A stretch of DNA of 64,000 bases from Penium margaritaceum (GCA_023375785.1 SZWC01008580.1:31963-95962), one strand, 5' to 3'. Counted from the first letter of the stretch, positions 11,329 through 22,063 are shown. The notes: a model not told the origin generated them from the sequence alone. Made by a program: numbers and translations.

Positions 11329-11339
11329 ATCTCCCCCTT
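11329..11339 (-). promoter_or_regulatory. Polypurine tract of D
   Basis: The minus strand reads AAGGGGGAGAT and is followed immediately by the LTR start TGTTGG. This is a textbook copia plus-strand primer. Confidence 0.85.
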
Positions 11340-12503
11340 GCCCGTCACCCATGGCAGTCGTCCATGCTCAACCTGCAACTCAGGAGCCTTTCTCCTCATG
11401 GGAGGCGAGCTTATGTTCAATTGCTTCCTACCACTCAGACCCATCCTTCTACTGCAGTACCTCCTTCAAAGATTGAGGCTCCTCTTGCGTGAAGAAGGCT
11501 TGTACGAACCTAGTCCAAACGCCCTTGTCGGCATCATACCTCTTTGTCCTTCTTTGCACACGGCTGCTCACTTGGGGTTGTTGAGGCGGTTGTTGTTGTT
11601 GCTGTCCCCTTTTGGTACCATCCTCTCCAAGAGCCTACTCCCCCTCTCTCAGAGACCTTGGATACATCGGTTGACTCCCCGCCTCTACGTCCACCTCCGG
11701 TGCTTCGGATTCCTCATCCAAACTGGCCGGAACAAATTGTCCGGCCCACCCATCCCTTTGGTGATCCTCTCCGGCTGGTGCTGCTACGAGGACGTCACCC
11801 TCATTCACGTCCTCCGGCGTCTCACCCTCAAGGAGTGGCAGCCACTCCCCCCTCTTGGAGAGACCTGCCTCCTTGTCCGTCCAATGGCTTTTCTCATCAA
11901 ACATGACGTCACGACTCTGGACAATCTGCTGCCTCCTTGGGTCAAAGAGCCGGTATACCTTGCTTCCGCTCTCATACCTAAGGAAAATACACCGGCGGGT
12001 TTGAGGATCCAGCTTGCTTCGCCTTTCACGTGCTTGGACCACCACATGTGCAATGCAGCCAAACATGCAGAGGTGACCAACTGCTGGCTTCCTTCCGCTC
12101 CACACTTCTTGTGGCGTCTTCCACACCTTACTCTTCTTGTCTTTCATTGGCTTGGTCGGCGTGAGATTCATGATATACGCTGTTGTCCTTGCCACCTCTG
12201 CCCAATTCCATTGTGCAAGATCGGCGTCGCTCAACATGGATCGCACCATATTAAGGATTGTGCGATTAAGGCAGCCCACATATTCACCGTCGTTGTCACT
12301 CCGGAACGATTTCACCTTCAACTCTGTCTGCCACTCCACATCTGCCACAAACTCTTGCATGCATGCAAGGACTTCGCTCTTCCACTTCATGAGGTAGATG
12401 TACACTTTGCAGCTGCGGTCATCGATGAAGGTGAGGAAGTAACGAGCTCCGCCGATGGAGCTCTCAAGTGGTCCACACACATCTGTGTGTACCACTGCCA
12501 GCT
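11340..12503 (-). pseudogene. D integrase core (deleted for the catalytic Glu) and integrase-RT linker
   Basis: Read from 12503 downward, the frame opens with the first catalytic Asp in VVHTDVCGP, then YFLTFIDD. The second Asp is in FRSDNDGEYVG. At this point the usual 25-30 residues, including the QNG.AER motif with the third acidic residue, are missing, and the frame resumes at LNRTI...RSML. The C-terminal part (MFGCIAHV, then VYRLFDP....QSRDVMFDE) follows to about 11635. The linker YDADKGVWT...QEEPQS then continues to about 11380 with several TAG/TGA stops. It parallels the linker of element X. The next expected domain, RT, is absent. Confidence 0.85.
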
Positions 12504-12505
12504 TA

Positions 12506-13275
12506 CCCTACTGCTCCTTGATTTCGATATTAATGTTTTTTTTGCCCGTCGAAATGTATCAAAAAGTTTTGTATAATTGAAATCAAAGGTTCACCAAATC
12601 AATTTTTGAAGTCGAATAGTCGAATTTAAGGGATCATGCATGCATTTTAGTTTTCTGGGTTGTACTACACCTTTTCTCTATGTTGGTGGCTTTGTTTTAG
12701 GTATAAATCTTCGATAATCTGAAAAAAAAAAGGCCTTCGACAAGCTCCGCTCACCTCTGCGAGCACGAGCGTTCAAACGCGAGAACTTTCTCGCGTTTGA
12801 ATGCGAGAACTTTCTCGTGTTTGAATGCGAGAAGCGAGGAATCAGGACAGTGGGGGGGGGAGCGGGGGCAGCGGGGCAGCGAAAGAGCGGCTGAGCTCTC
12901 CCGCTCCCCCGCTGCCCCGATGCGCCGCTGCCCCGCTACCCCGTTGTCATGCTGGCCCGCTACCCTGCTGGCACGCTGCAGTGGTCGCGTGCCGGTTTGC
13001 CACATACCTGCCACGTCACACCACAGCAGCCTCGCCCGTTGAGCGTTGACCGCGCAAGCAAAATGCGCGCTCATCGCTCAACGGACGGGCGTCGTCGAAT
13101 TCATGGATCACTGAGCACATGATCGGGACCCGTCGCCGAATTCAAGGGACCACCCCCTGCGCTAGCGACAAAATTAAGCAACCACCAATATGATTTGAAC
13201 CCGACAAATTTTGAACAAAGTTAAGGATCATTCAATTGTTAAAATTCCATTCGTCAAAATTAACGAGCAGTACGG
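12506..13275. mobile_element. M1: 770-bp non-autonomous (MITE-like) element with P1-type termini
   Basis: Inverted termini of 22 bp (12506-12527 and 13254-13275) differ at four positions. They begin CCCTACTGCT and CCGTACTGCT and are flanked by TA at 12504-12505 and 13276-13277. The first ten bases of its left end are identical to the right end of P1. It holds no transposase. Inside are a 13-bp hairpin (12772-12784 with 12789-12801), a repeated GCGAGAACTTTCTCG unit, a GC-rich block (about 12850-12980) and a nested hairpin (13034-13090). Excision with one TA rejoins the integrase frame of D exactly. Confidence 0.88.
13034..13090. repeat. Nested inverted repeat inside M1
   Basis: Arm GCCCGTTGAGCG (13034-13045) pairs with 13075-13090, allowing a bulge. 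Inside it CGCGCA (13051-13056) pairs with TGCGCG (13064-13069). A strong foldback is expected in single-stranded DNA or RNA. Confidence 0.7.
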
Positions 13276-13276
13276 T

Positions 13277-13972
13277 AGTTGATGCATGCATCCACTTTGC
13301 CACAAACGGCTGCCGTGTTAATTTGCTGATGACGCATGGATCACACACGGTCTCCTTGGTTCCATCAAGGCCACTGATTTGGAGACCCCGCACCACCTCT
13401 CTCTTTGCCATCTCCTTCACCGTCGATGGAGAAACATGGCAAAGTCAGCGGTGCCACTGGTCCAGGTCTCCTCCATCCTTTGTTACAAGATTGGCGGCGT
13501 TGGACCGTGCCCAGCTGCCGAGGATCTTTGCGCATAGCAGGTACAAGTCGTCCTCTCTCTTGGCACACGCAATCACCTCGCTTTTTCCCTCCTTGCGGAT
13601 GACGGCCTCCTCCTTTGTGAAGAGCACCTCAAGTCCCTTGTTGGCAAGGCGGCTGACGGAGAGCAGGTTTGCCCCAAAGTTGGGCATGTGGAGCACGTCG
13701 TGGATTGTGCTCGTGACAGGTTTGCCATCCACAATTGAATCAATACGTACATTACCCTCGCCGGTGGCCACCTCTGTTTTGCCATTGGCCACCGTCATGC
13801 GTATCTCCGAGGTGCCGTAGGTGAAAAATGTCACCCTATTGCATTGGGTGTGGCGGCCTGATCCGGAGTCAATGACGGCAACTCCCAGATCCTTCAAGTG
13901 GGTGGAGTTGTACGCCATGAGAGCCTGCTCGTCTTTCTTCCCGTCCCGCTACAACCGGTCTGGTTTCTTCTA
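13277..13972 (-). pseudogene. D protease and GAG-pre-integrase domain
   Basis: The frame follows gag without a shift. The protease shows AVIDSGSGRH (active-site Asp with DSG, about 13870), followed by the long NANLLSVSRL-type tail (GANLLSVSRLANKG, about 13640-13680). The pre-integrase zinc region begins DLDQWHR and continues LCHVSPSTVKEM, then CDPCVISKLTRQPF near 13300-13350. A TGA at 13445-13447 replaces an Arg codon position, and TAG stops lie at 13970-13972 and just downstream. The frame runs into the M1 insertion at 13275. Confidence 0.85.
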
Positions 13973-14722
13973 GGGGCAGTTGCGTGCATAGTGGCCCTCC
14001 TTGCCGTAGTTGAAGCACTCCTCCTTCTTGTCACCCTTCTTGGTGCCCTGTTTGGCACCCTCCAACTTGTCGCCTCGGCCTCCACTGTGAGGATGAATTG
14101 TGTAAGCAGAACTTGATGCCGCTGCACTCTCTCGACCGCCACGTCGCATCCACTCGTTGTGCACGTACTCAGCAACCTTTGGGTACTTCAGCTCGTCAGA
14201 AGGCCAGTCACCAAGGACTGTGATCATGGGACTCCAACTGTACGGCAATGCCAGAAGGAGGATCATAGCTTGCAACTGAGAGTCAACCTCCCAACCAGTG
14301 GCCACACACTCCGCTGCGAGTGACTCAATATGCTGCATGATCTCCATGGTGTTGTCATCATCGTTGGCTCGGAGGGTGACGAGCCGTTTGAAGATGAAGA
14401 GCTGCTTGGCGAGATTGCTTGACTGGTCGATGGAGCAGAGTTTTGACAATGGGTCTGCGGCCATGGTGCATCCTTGGATGTGCCCAAGTTGTGGTGGACA
14501 TAACGCAGACACAAAGAGCGCCAACGCCTTTTTGTTGCGCTTCTTGTACGCCTCCTTCACCTCAGCCGTTGCATTCTCTGGCGGAGCAATCTCATCGTCC
14601 TTCACGAGCTCAAGTAGTCCCTTGTCGTTAAGGAAGACCTCAAGTTGCCACCTCTACAAGGAAAAACCTGCCCCATCAAACTTAAGAACAATGTGGCTGC
14701 TCTCTTGCTCGTTGGCGACCAT
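13970..14722 (-). pseudogene. D gag (capsid and zinc knuckle)
   Basis: The likely start is the ATG at 14722, which follows the primer site and gives MVANEQESSHIVLKFDG. It includes the conserved W..W-type start of copia gag with a TAG at 14654-14656. The capsid-like region (LAKQLFIFKRLVTL, then LLLALPYSWSPMI) is intact. The C-terminus carries a zinc knuckle, CFNYGKEGHYARNC, in which Tyr replaces the second Cys, so zinc binding is probably weakened. The protease frame follows directly after a TAG. Confidence 0.85.
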
Positions 14723-14773
14723 GTCTTGATCAAGAAAGCGTGAACACAAGCTGGCTTGGGACCTCTTAAAGGC

Positions 14774-14787
14774 GTGGGCCCATAACC
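14774..14787 (-). promoter_or_regulatory. Primer binding site of D, complementary to the anticodon region of tRNA-iMet
   Basis: The minus strand reads GGTTATGGGCCCAC, three bases downstream of the LTR end. It is complementary to the anticodon stem-loop of plant initiator tRNA-Met, not to its 3' end. This is the half-tRNA primer mode known from Drosophila copia. Confidence 0.75.
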
Positions 14788-14790
14788 TTT

Positions 14791-15494
14791 TGTTGGACTG
14801 AGGGTGAGTATGTACCTTGGAGGGTCCCTAGCAGTGGCTGGTTCACACCACCAACTGTTTTTGGAGAGACTGAAACTGTGGAGGCAAGTGGTTCCAAGGC
14901 TGGCTGAAAACTGGTCAGAGAGTTTGGAAATAGTTTTTTGGCCTCAATTTACTGCGAATGAAATCTTGATCAAGGATCAGAAGTAGTGGCATTTTATAGC
15001 CACTGATCTAAGATTTCCAGAACACCAAAGCATGCCAGATTTGAAGCTTCCTAGCAGATTCTATGGCTTCTAGAGTGGCCCTTGGTAGGCTGTCCTTTTT
15101 TTCCACCTAGGAAGGCATCCCTTCCTTCCTCTAGAAGCTTCTGCCTCTTCCTAGATTCCTCAGCTTGCTTCTAGTAGGAGGGAAGGTATCTGCAAGACCA
15201 AGACACCTCTGGATGCCAATTAGGACAAGTCACCTCTTCTAGAAGGTGTGCCACCTTCCTGGACCCTCACCTGGCCTTCTAGAAACTTAAAGAGGAATTC
15301 TAGAGGTTGAGCTAGCTTCCTGGCATCCATGTTTCATGTCCCTTGAGGCAGGGAAGAAACAAATCTTGTGGGACTTGAACCCGGGCCCCTGCCTCTAGAG
15401 GTGGACACCATTAACCACTAAGCCATTAAGCTCTGTCTTTTTGGTGTTCCCTTTTGGAGTAACTCCTGCCATGGTGAGGAGAATCTCTCCAACA
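14791..15494 (-). repeat. 5' LTR of D (704 bp)
   Basis: It begins TGTTGGAGAG and ends CCAACA on the minus strand, with 6-bp inverted ends. Its promoter layout matches the 3' LTR: tRNA-like boxes at 15371-15381 and 15415-15425, heat-shock-like cores at 15277-15284, 15134-15141 and 15015-15022, and a TATA box at 14992-14998. Confidence 0.92.
15371..15425 (-). other. tRNA-like A/B-box block in the 5' LTR of D
   Basis: A box TGGCTTAGTGG (15415-15425) and B box GGTTCAAGTCC (15371-15381) on the minus strand are both intact, as in the other LTR. Confidence 0.6.
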
Positions 15495-15499
15495 TTTCC
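15495..15499. repeat. Target site duplication of D (right copy)
   Basis: TTTCC matches 10621-10625. Confidence 0.9.
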
Positions 15500-17156
15500 A
15501 CCACCAACAGTCTTAGGACACCAAGCCCTAAAGTGCCTAGGCTGCACACAATTATGGGGGAGTCCTTTACGGAAGGCTGTGTTACAATACTCACGCACCA
15601 CCTGTAGCTCATTTTTGTCATGGTCGTATTTGTGATGGAGGGCCTTCTATCCACCAGTCTTTTTGACTGGGGGGTTTGCAGATTGCTTGCCTATAACCCT
15701 GTCCTCCTGCCCAGTTGTCCCGTTATCTCCTACAGAATCCATGCGCATGTCGCAACCTTGCTAACTGTGCACATTTGATTGTACATCCAAATAATACTTC
15801 GGGCTTGCTAAATACACATTACTCATATAGTCACTCAACGTTCTCCAGCTTTTCCAAGCGGGCCCGTTGCTGTTGTGGCAACATTATTCAACTTCTCATT
15901 GGCAAGACCATCACACAAGAACTCTAGTAGCAAGCATTCCTAGTACTTTGAGGTCTAGGTCCCATCACCTTCGATGAAGCTTTCGGCTTCCTCAATGAGT
16001 GCGGTGAATTTTCTCAAGTGGGACTCAAGTGAGCTACCCAGCTACTTGAAGTCCTTTAGCTTTTAAAAGGCACGTTGTGCCTCCTCATGCTGGGTACACT
16101 TCTTACACATGATAGTATAGACAAACTTCCATGGCAAGGGCTGCCACATGAAGTCTGGCCGATGTGCACCCATTTCCTTGACCACACACTTTTCTCATTT
16201 TTTCTTCAAGTCACATCGTGGCAAGGTTGCTCTACTGAGTGGGTAGAGCCTTGCTGACACGTAGAACATGTTTTATGCAGTTTAGCCAATCTGCCAGCTT
16301 CATGCCCTTTCAGAAGATTTCCACAATATGGAGGAAATGCGTGTTCATGACTAGCTCCAATGTCATCGAGACAAGCAATTTATCGCTGTCATTAGTGGTT
16401 GCATCAGTACCCACATCAGACTGTTTTCTCTTCTATACTCACTCTTGTCATGCTTTGCAACCCCTTGTATAGGTCGTCACATTGGCGGATTACCTTATGC
16501 ATGGCCAGACAATGCAGCTGGCAATCAGAGTCAAGGTCCATGATTCTTTACCTGACATGGACCATTAGGTTGGCAAACGCCTCCTTCAACTCTGATGCTG
16601 TTAAATCCTGAAAAATAGCCTCAAGGGGCTTGTGCTTTCCATGCACCTTTACCCACTGAAGGAGAGCATGGTTTGTGTACACGCCTCTGAATATTCCTGC
16701 CTTTTGGAGGAAGGTGTTTTCTGTGACGACCCTTGAGTGGGCACATGTCTGTCTCATCGCAGCCACATCATAGGAAGGGGGGGCTGCCCCCACTCCTCTG
16801 GTTGGTCTTGTACCTTCTTTGTTGGTGCTGACATTGAGCTGTCCTACAGCCTTGGCGGCTACCTCAACAAGCTTCCAACGATCGGAGTGAATTGCCTTCC
16901 TTATGAAATCATCAGGATTGTGCTCAAGAGAGCTTCCTACAAGGCTCCTTTCCTTACCTTTGGTGCTGTTGGCGGCTTCTTGCAATTCGGTGAGTGGCTT
17001 GTCCATCTTGAGCGATCGGCTTGAGTTCATTGTACAATGATGGTGATGATCGCGACCCTTGTCGCCTTTGCCATCGTCAACGTTGTGGTCTATGTCAGTG
17101 TCCACATTCATGTGGTCCACCTTCAGTGCGTCCTCCGTCCTGTGGAAGTCACCCAC
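15500..17156 (-). pseudogene. Gypsy element E: gag-like region with zinc knuckle
   Basis: A 202-codon minus-strand frame (17156-16548) starts MGDFHRTEDALKVD; it is His/Asp-rich and then matches no family I know. Further short stretches down to 15500 end in NCVQPRHFRAWCP, a CCHC knuckle whose first Cys is lost. It lies just before the D insertion. With D and one TTTCC removed, this frame runs on into 10620 without a shift, which ties it to the gypsy pol of E. Assignment of the N-terminal frame to gag is by position only. Confidence 0.55.
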
Positions 17157-18229
17157 GTGGACGTTGACGTGCTCACAAAGAAGATTTTGAGCTTCTACAT
17201 GCTGCCGTTGCTTTGGCCACCGTGCTCGTAGTGGTAGCTCCTAAAACATGGAGTCCACCGAGGACACGTGGTGAGGTCGACACCCCCTTACTCTTGTTTA
17301 TTTTAGATGGTCCAGCATTCCCATTCCGTCGTGCGTGCAACTAGCATGTGAAGACATCCCTTCTGGAGATAATCCCTCAACATTGGAGAGGTATCACCTA
17401 TTGTGATATTCTTTTTCTCTCTCTCAATTGGTAAGGCGACAATAAAAACATTCTATTTTTCTACTCCTCCGTGCACGACACAACCACAATCTAGGCTGCC
17501 ACAACTGGTACAATCAGACGGTAGAAAGAGATAGTTTCTACGCTCCCATGGTCAGCACAAACACGTGGGTTTGAGCTAACTTCCTAATTTGTGACTCACG
17601 ATACTAGATAGCTACTGGAACCTATGAAATTACACCAGAAGTTACAAGTGGTGTGAGTGTCACTCACAAAACGAGGAGGAGAGGGGGAAGATCAACTCCA
17701 AAAAACACTTCGCAAGTCCTCCAGTTTTTCCCTTTCTTGCTTTTGTCTTCTTCTTTTCTTCTTGTCATCCTTTTCCTCCTATTCACATTCCTTGATGTCT
17801 CTTGCATCTGTTGGCAACATATCCTTTGAGCTGGCGGCGTTGGAGTAGTTGCAAAATTTTTCAAGGTGTCACCCTCTTTCTTTTCATGGTGCTCTTGGGT
17901 TGTGAGATCCCCTTGTCTTGGAAAGGAGTGCTACTCTTATCTTTTTGTTGAAGGAGGAAGAAGGCAATCTTGAAAAGAGGAGGAAATTATGGTTCGGGAG
18001 TGGTCACTCTCTATCCCATCCACCAAAGATCCACGTAGCCCTCTGGACTAGAGGAGAAATTAGAAGGACATGGAAATGAAAATTTTATCTTCAAGAGCTT
18101 TCTAATGCACTTTACGACACATAAAACGGTTAAGTTTTGAGCTTGCACCTCCTCATGGCATTACTGCTATTGCTGCAGTTTCTCACGGAGTTTTATCTAT
18201 ACCGCGAGCAACAACCCATGCACGGAGAC
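17157..18229. other. No recognised gene; possible 5' leader of E
   Basis: It lies between the gag-like frame and the candidate 5' LTR of E. It contains pyrimidine-rich stretches near 17700-17780 and no recognisable domain. I looked for a tRNA-complementary primer site and found none. Confidence 0.4.
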
Positions 18230-18690
18230 TTGAATACTTTGAGTCTCCAGAGGCCCATGTTTGTTTTTACCTCGTCCCCTCATTCTAAGTCCAAAACAAG
18301 TGGGTTGCAGCCCAATATCGTGATTTTGCATTAGTTTTCTGTCTTCAAAACTCACGGTTTGCCATCATCTAACTTGTATCTTTTATCTTTTAACATGCTA
18401 GTGCAAATCGTTGCATGCCAGAAATGCTGTCAGTTTTGTGCTAGCAATTTAATCTCTCACTCGCATCCACCTCGCATGCCCTCTCCCCTCGTCACACTCA
18501 CCTTGTGAGGCAAGGAAGGGAGGACGAGGATGAGGGCTAACGACCATCGGCATTTGCCCTCAAGGCCTCGCGGCCTCCTGGCCGCTGATCAAGCGACCAG
18601 CTTGATTGGTGGCCAGCCAATGGTTGGCCGGCCACCTGACCGGCCGCCGGCCGTCCAGCCAGCTGGTTACCAGCTGGCCGGCAGCCATTG
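18230..18690 (-). repeat. Candidate 5' LTR of gypsy element E
   Basis: This is the partner of the repeat at 3390-3900, with the same orientation and the same order of landmarks. Ends are not defined. Confidence 0.5.
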
Positions 18691-19300
18691 AAAGGCTGAC
18701 CACCGACCAGCTCGGTTGCTCCCCCTACATCTCTCTGTCTTTTCCATGACCGTAATTGTAGCAAAACACATTAGCGACTACCTCTACATCAGCAGTGCTC
18801 ACATCTATGCACTACCCCGTTCATAGTAGCTAGCATCCACGGTTCAATAAGGCCTCTCACAAAGCTGCATTCTCTTAGAATCCATAGTAGACTCAAAGGG
18901 CCCGGACCACTCTTCGAACAGTGTCGGTGATTGTGAGGAAAGTGCTTCACAAGGTACTGCATGCACTCACGCTTAAATGCTGGAGCCTGAGGACTGGTGG
19001 TTGTGGCGGGACAAAGGCGACGCTGACGAACCTCCCTGGATACAAAGTCTTTCACCAATCTACTGGTGTAATGACTATCATCGTTTTGAAGGGGTGAGAG
19101 GTTGTGAGATTGAATCATTGTTACATACCGTAGAGTGCTTGCCAAGGATGAGCCCTCCTGAGTAGCAGCCTCACCCAGATAGCACTACTGAGTCACAAGT
19201 TAGAAAAACTAGCAAACCAAAACAACCTGGACGTGTGCCACTTCTTCTTACATACTTTGACACTCTTAGTCTTGCTAGGAAAATCCTTGATGCAGAGAAG
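18691..19300. other. No recognised gene
   Basis: A 118-codon minus-strand open stretch (19145-18789) shows no known motif. I have no evidence that it is coding. Confidence 0.4.
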
Positions 19301-19339
19301 GTGCTGCAACCACATTATCAGACAATGTTTGAGCCAGTA

Positions 19340-21065
19340 GTGCTCCCATGGGCACTGTTTTTGGGAGTGCTATAGCTACAGAGGCAGCCATATCCCATTC
19401 TCTTCTGGCAGCCTCTGCTGCCAAAGTTGTAGTACAGGTTGCAGCTGCCTCATCTGATGTTACTACATCTACGAGTACAACATCAGACACTATCTCAGGT
19501 GCAGTTAGCTCCATTCACACATCAACACTGGCAGCAGTTCTTGCACCCTCGAAAGGGGCTCCACGCTCTTGCACATCATGTTGGGACTAACGTGTTGATT
19601 GATTTCATCTTCATGACCATTGCTGGTGCCATGATGATTGGGCTGCTGTGCCTTCTTGCGACCATCGCAATATGGGTTCTTGTACTTGCCTCATCCCTGG
19701 CAACCATCATGCCTCTGTTCTTCTCCCTTCTTCCATAGTGTTAGAGTGGTGAGCTCCTCGTTATGCACTTGCACACCCCCTTCTCTCCACATCTTCCCAC
19801 TTGCATACCACTACACGGCTTGTGCATGAGGAAATGACTATTTTTGAGGCCTTGGATGCAACCCTAAATGAAGCGTAGTCTGATCGACGTCGTGTCCAGA
19901 AAGAGCTTAAGTGCAGTGCTGACGCCAAGGCAGGCATGATTACCGCTATATGAGATATGCTTATGGAGCACCTTCGCTCCATTTCCACATTTGCTGATGT
20001 TGTGGGTGCAATTGGTGCTGGGGACACTGGGAATGCTGGTGGAACTAAGGCTTCTGCGGATGCTGGGAGAGCTACTTCTAACTCGGGGTCCACCGCTGCA
20101 GGGAAACTGCCAGCAATCCTAGAGAATCTTCCCATGGCCAAGCTCCTAATCCTCCACAGCCACAAATCTCCTGCCCAAGAGACAGAAGGACTACGAGACA
20201 TCACCACCGCAATTCACGCCCAAATTGACCTTTTCCTCATGGAAAGTACAGTTCAGCTCCCGGGCCCAGGGTGAGCTCCTCTGAGAGCATTACTCCATTG
20301 TAGATCTTAATACCTTACCTCCATTTGTACCCTTTCCTTCAGAAGCCACTTGTTTTGTGTTTTCCTTGGTCATTGTGGAACCTGATGACCTCCTTGATGA
20401 CATGAGAACCTACAATGCTGACACAACATGTCGCACTCCCACTGATCCCGTTGGAGCACACTCCCTCATCTGCCGCCGCAAAACCTTCAGAGGTCATGCT
20501 AGTCAGAGTGCCCTCGCGATCCAGTTTAACCAACAGTGCATGAGGATGATTCTGCTGATGCTTACTGTGAAATTAGCTTGCACCTACTGAGTGATCTTGA
20601 CAAGGCTACGCCGGGCTAACTCCTTGTTAGTCTCGCCATTGTGGCTAGCCTGATCCCTGCGATGTTTTCCCCGTACCTACATGTTCCCCACATTGAGCTT
20701 GCGTGTCTTGCTGCTAATCCTCTTCCACCCGATCCACTTTCAGAATTGCTCCTCTCTACGAGTACAAAATGGGTCGGCTGACGGATTTGTAAAAACGTGC
20801 CTCCACCAAATTGCTATGACGGTTGTCGCCACATCCTCATCTGCATCCACGAACACATCCTCCTCTGTTGTCACCACGTCTACCACCTCCGCAGCTGCGA
20901 CATACCCCACATAGGAGGGGCATTGTGGTTGTGGCGGCCATGGCCAAGGATGTTTGTGGACAAGGAGGATGGGGTGCAAGCAACACACATATCCCACCAG
21001 GAGCCACCTGCTTGATTTTTGTGGCCACATGACACTCTTCTCCAAAATGCCCTGCACCCCGTGAT
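19340..21065 (+). pseudogene. Copia element B2: gag-like region
   Basis: An Ala/Ser/Thr/Val-rich stretch (19348-19590) is followed by a helical segment from about 19833 (MTIFEALDATLNEA, then DMLMEHLRSISTFADV). A Gly/Ala-rich spacer leads to further open pieces. Near 21000-21060 a degenerate Cys/His stretch (FCGHMTLFSKMPC) may be the nucleocapsid zinc knuckle. Stops and frame changes are frequent. Its place upstream of the B2 RT supports gag, but sequence support is weak. Confidence 0.4.
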
Positions 21066-21830
21066 GATGTTCCCCTTGCATCGGCCATGAGAGTCCACTC
21101 GGCCCGCTTGGGTGTCACACCCTCTCCCACACCATTGTTGCCTCTCCAGCCTCTTCCTCATTTGCATCTATTTTCTTTTCCAAACAAAGCTCCACATCTC
21201 CATCTCCGGGCCCCATTCCCACTTGGGGTTGGATTCTGCCTCCCATGGGATCCACACACTATGGACCACCCTGCCCTCATTACATGCCAAGCACATGGTC
21301 GCGGGTAGGCATCGACTTCCCCGAGCCTTGTCCCGGTGAGTTTCTTTGTGGCACCCGCCATGCTGAGGAGAATTTCCTGAAGAATCATCTCATTGAACTG
21401 ATTTGTCTTCATGATCAGGGAACTAAGGGTGTGATGGGCATGTCTATGAGATAGATGGAGCCCTCTATGGCACCCTGATGGGAGGGTGGGAGGGCCGGTA
21501 GTCCCGTACTTTCCCTCACTGTCTATGAGTCCCCGTGTCCTCTTGCACTCTACATTCTTGCACTGTCACCGTCTGCCTTGATCTATCCTCCAGTCCTCCT
21601 AATTCCTGCTTCTCCAAGGCATGGCGCTTCATTGACCCTTTCCCGCGCCGTGTCATTGATGTTGAAATATTTTGCACCTTGTCCACTGCCTAGCTGGCTA
21701 GCTACACATACAGACAAGGCATGCACTGCTCTATGGAGTATGTCCCCTTGGTCTGTTCTGAGATGGGCCAGGACTGCACTGCCCATAATGGGTATGTGCC
21801 CTGTGGCTCATCATAGGAACCATGCCTTTT

Positions 21831-21903
21831 TGGCTTGGTTGATTAGGCACCGGATTCTCAAACCAGAGGTTGCGGGTTCAAGCCCCGTGACAGCCACATT
21901 TTT
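21831..21903 (+). other. tRNA-like sequence with pol III-type terminator
   Basis: The A-box-like TGGCTTGGTTG (21831-21841) and B box GGTTCAAGCCC (21875-21885) have near-tRNA spacing. The T-arm GCGGG/CCCGT pairs fully (one G-U pair). Four outer acceptor pairs form (GGCT with AGCC), the rest do not, and the anticodon stem has two mismatches. A T5 run (21899-21903) follows. It is a tRNA pseudogene or the head of a tRNA-derived element. A TATA box lies 160 bp downstream, as in the LTR of D. Confidence 0.55.
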
Positions 21904-22063
21904 CTTTGTGGCCAAAACTGGGACAGGAAGCTTCTAGGAAGCTTACTAGAGCCTGCCTTGAGGATGACACTTGGCGGTCTAAGGACGCGCCAAGTAGGAA
22001 TGTAGGTTGAGGTTGGCTCCAGTGGAGCCACCACAAGCAGAAGCTTTAGCAAAGCTCTGCAAG

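Larger units (their letters stand above)
10626..15494 (-). mobile_element. D: minus-strand Ty1/copia element, non-autonomous, 4869 bp
   Basis: Both LTRs, a primer site, a polypurine tract and the 5-bp target duplication TTTCC are all present, so the boundaries are secure. Gene order on the minus strand is gag, protease, integrase and linker. RT and RNase H are missing: the linker at about 11380-11640 runs almost directly into the polypurine tract. The integrase has also lost its catalytic Glu segment. A 770-bp DNA transposon (M1) interrupts the pre-integrase/integrase junction. D inserted into the gag-pol frame of gypsy element E. Confidence 0.93.

Noticed and set aside
11197-12576. A 459-codon plus-strand open frame, the second longest in the window
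   Set aside because: It is antisense to the integrase and linker of D, whose motifs are clear on the minus strand, and its own translation shows no domain.
12840-13050. Short GC-rich coding frames within M1
   Set aside because: They lie in the foldback interior of a non-autonomous element, with no motif on either strand.
16548-17156. A stand-alone host gene of 202 codons
   Set aside because: It has no known domain, and it lies upstream of a gag zinc knuckle in the same direction as gypsy E, so a retroelement origin is more likely.
21831-21903. Functional tRNA gene (possible Glu anticodon CTC)
   Set aside because: Acceptor and anticodon stems have several mismatches; only the boxes and T-arm are good.
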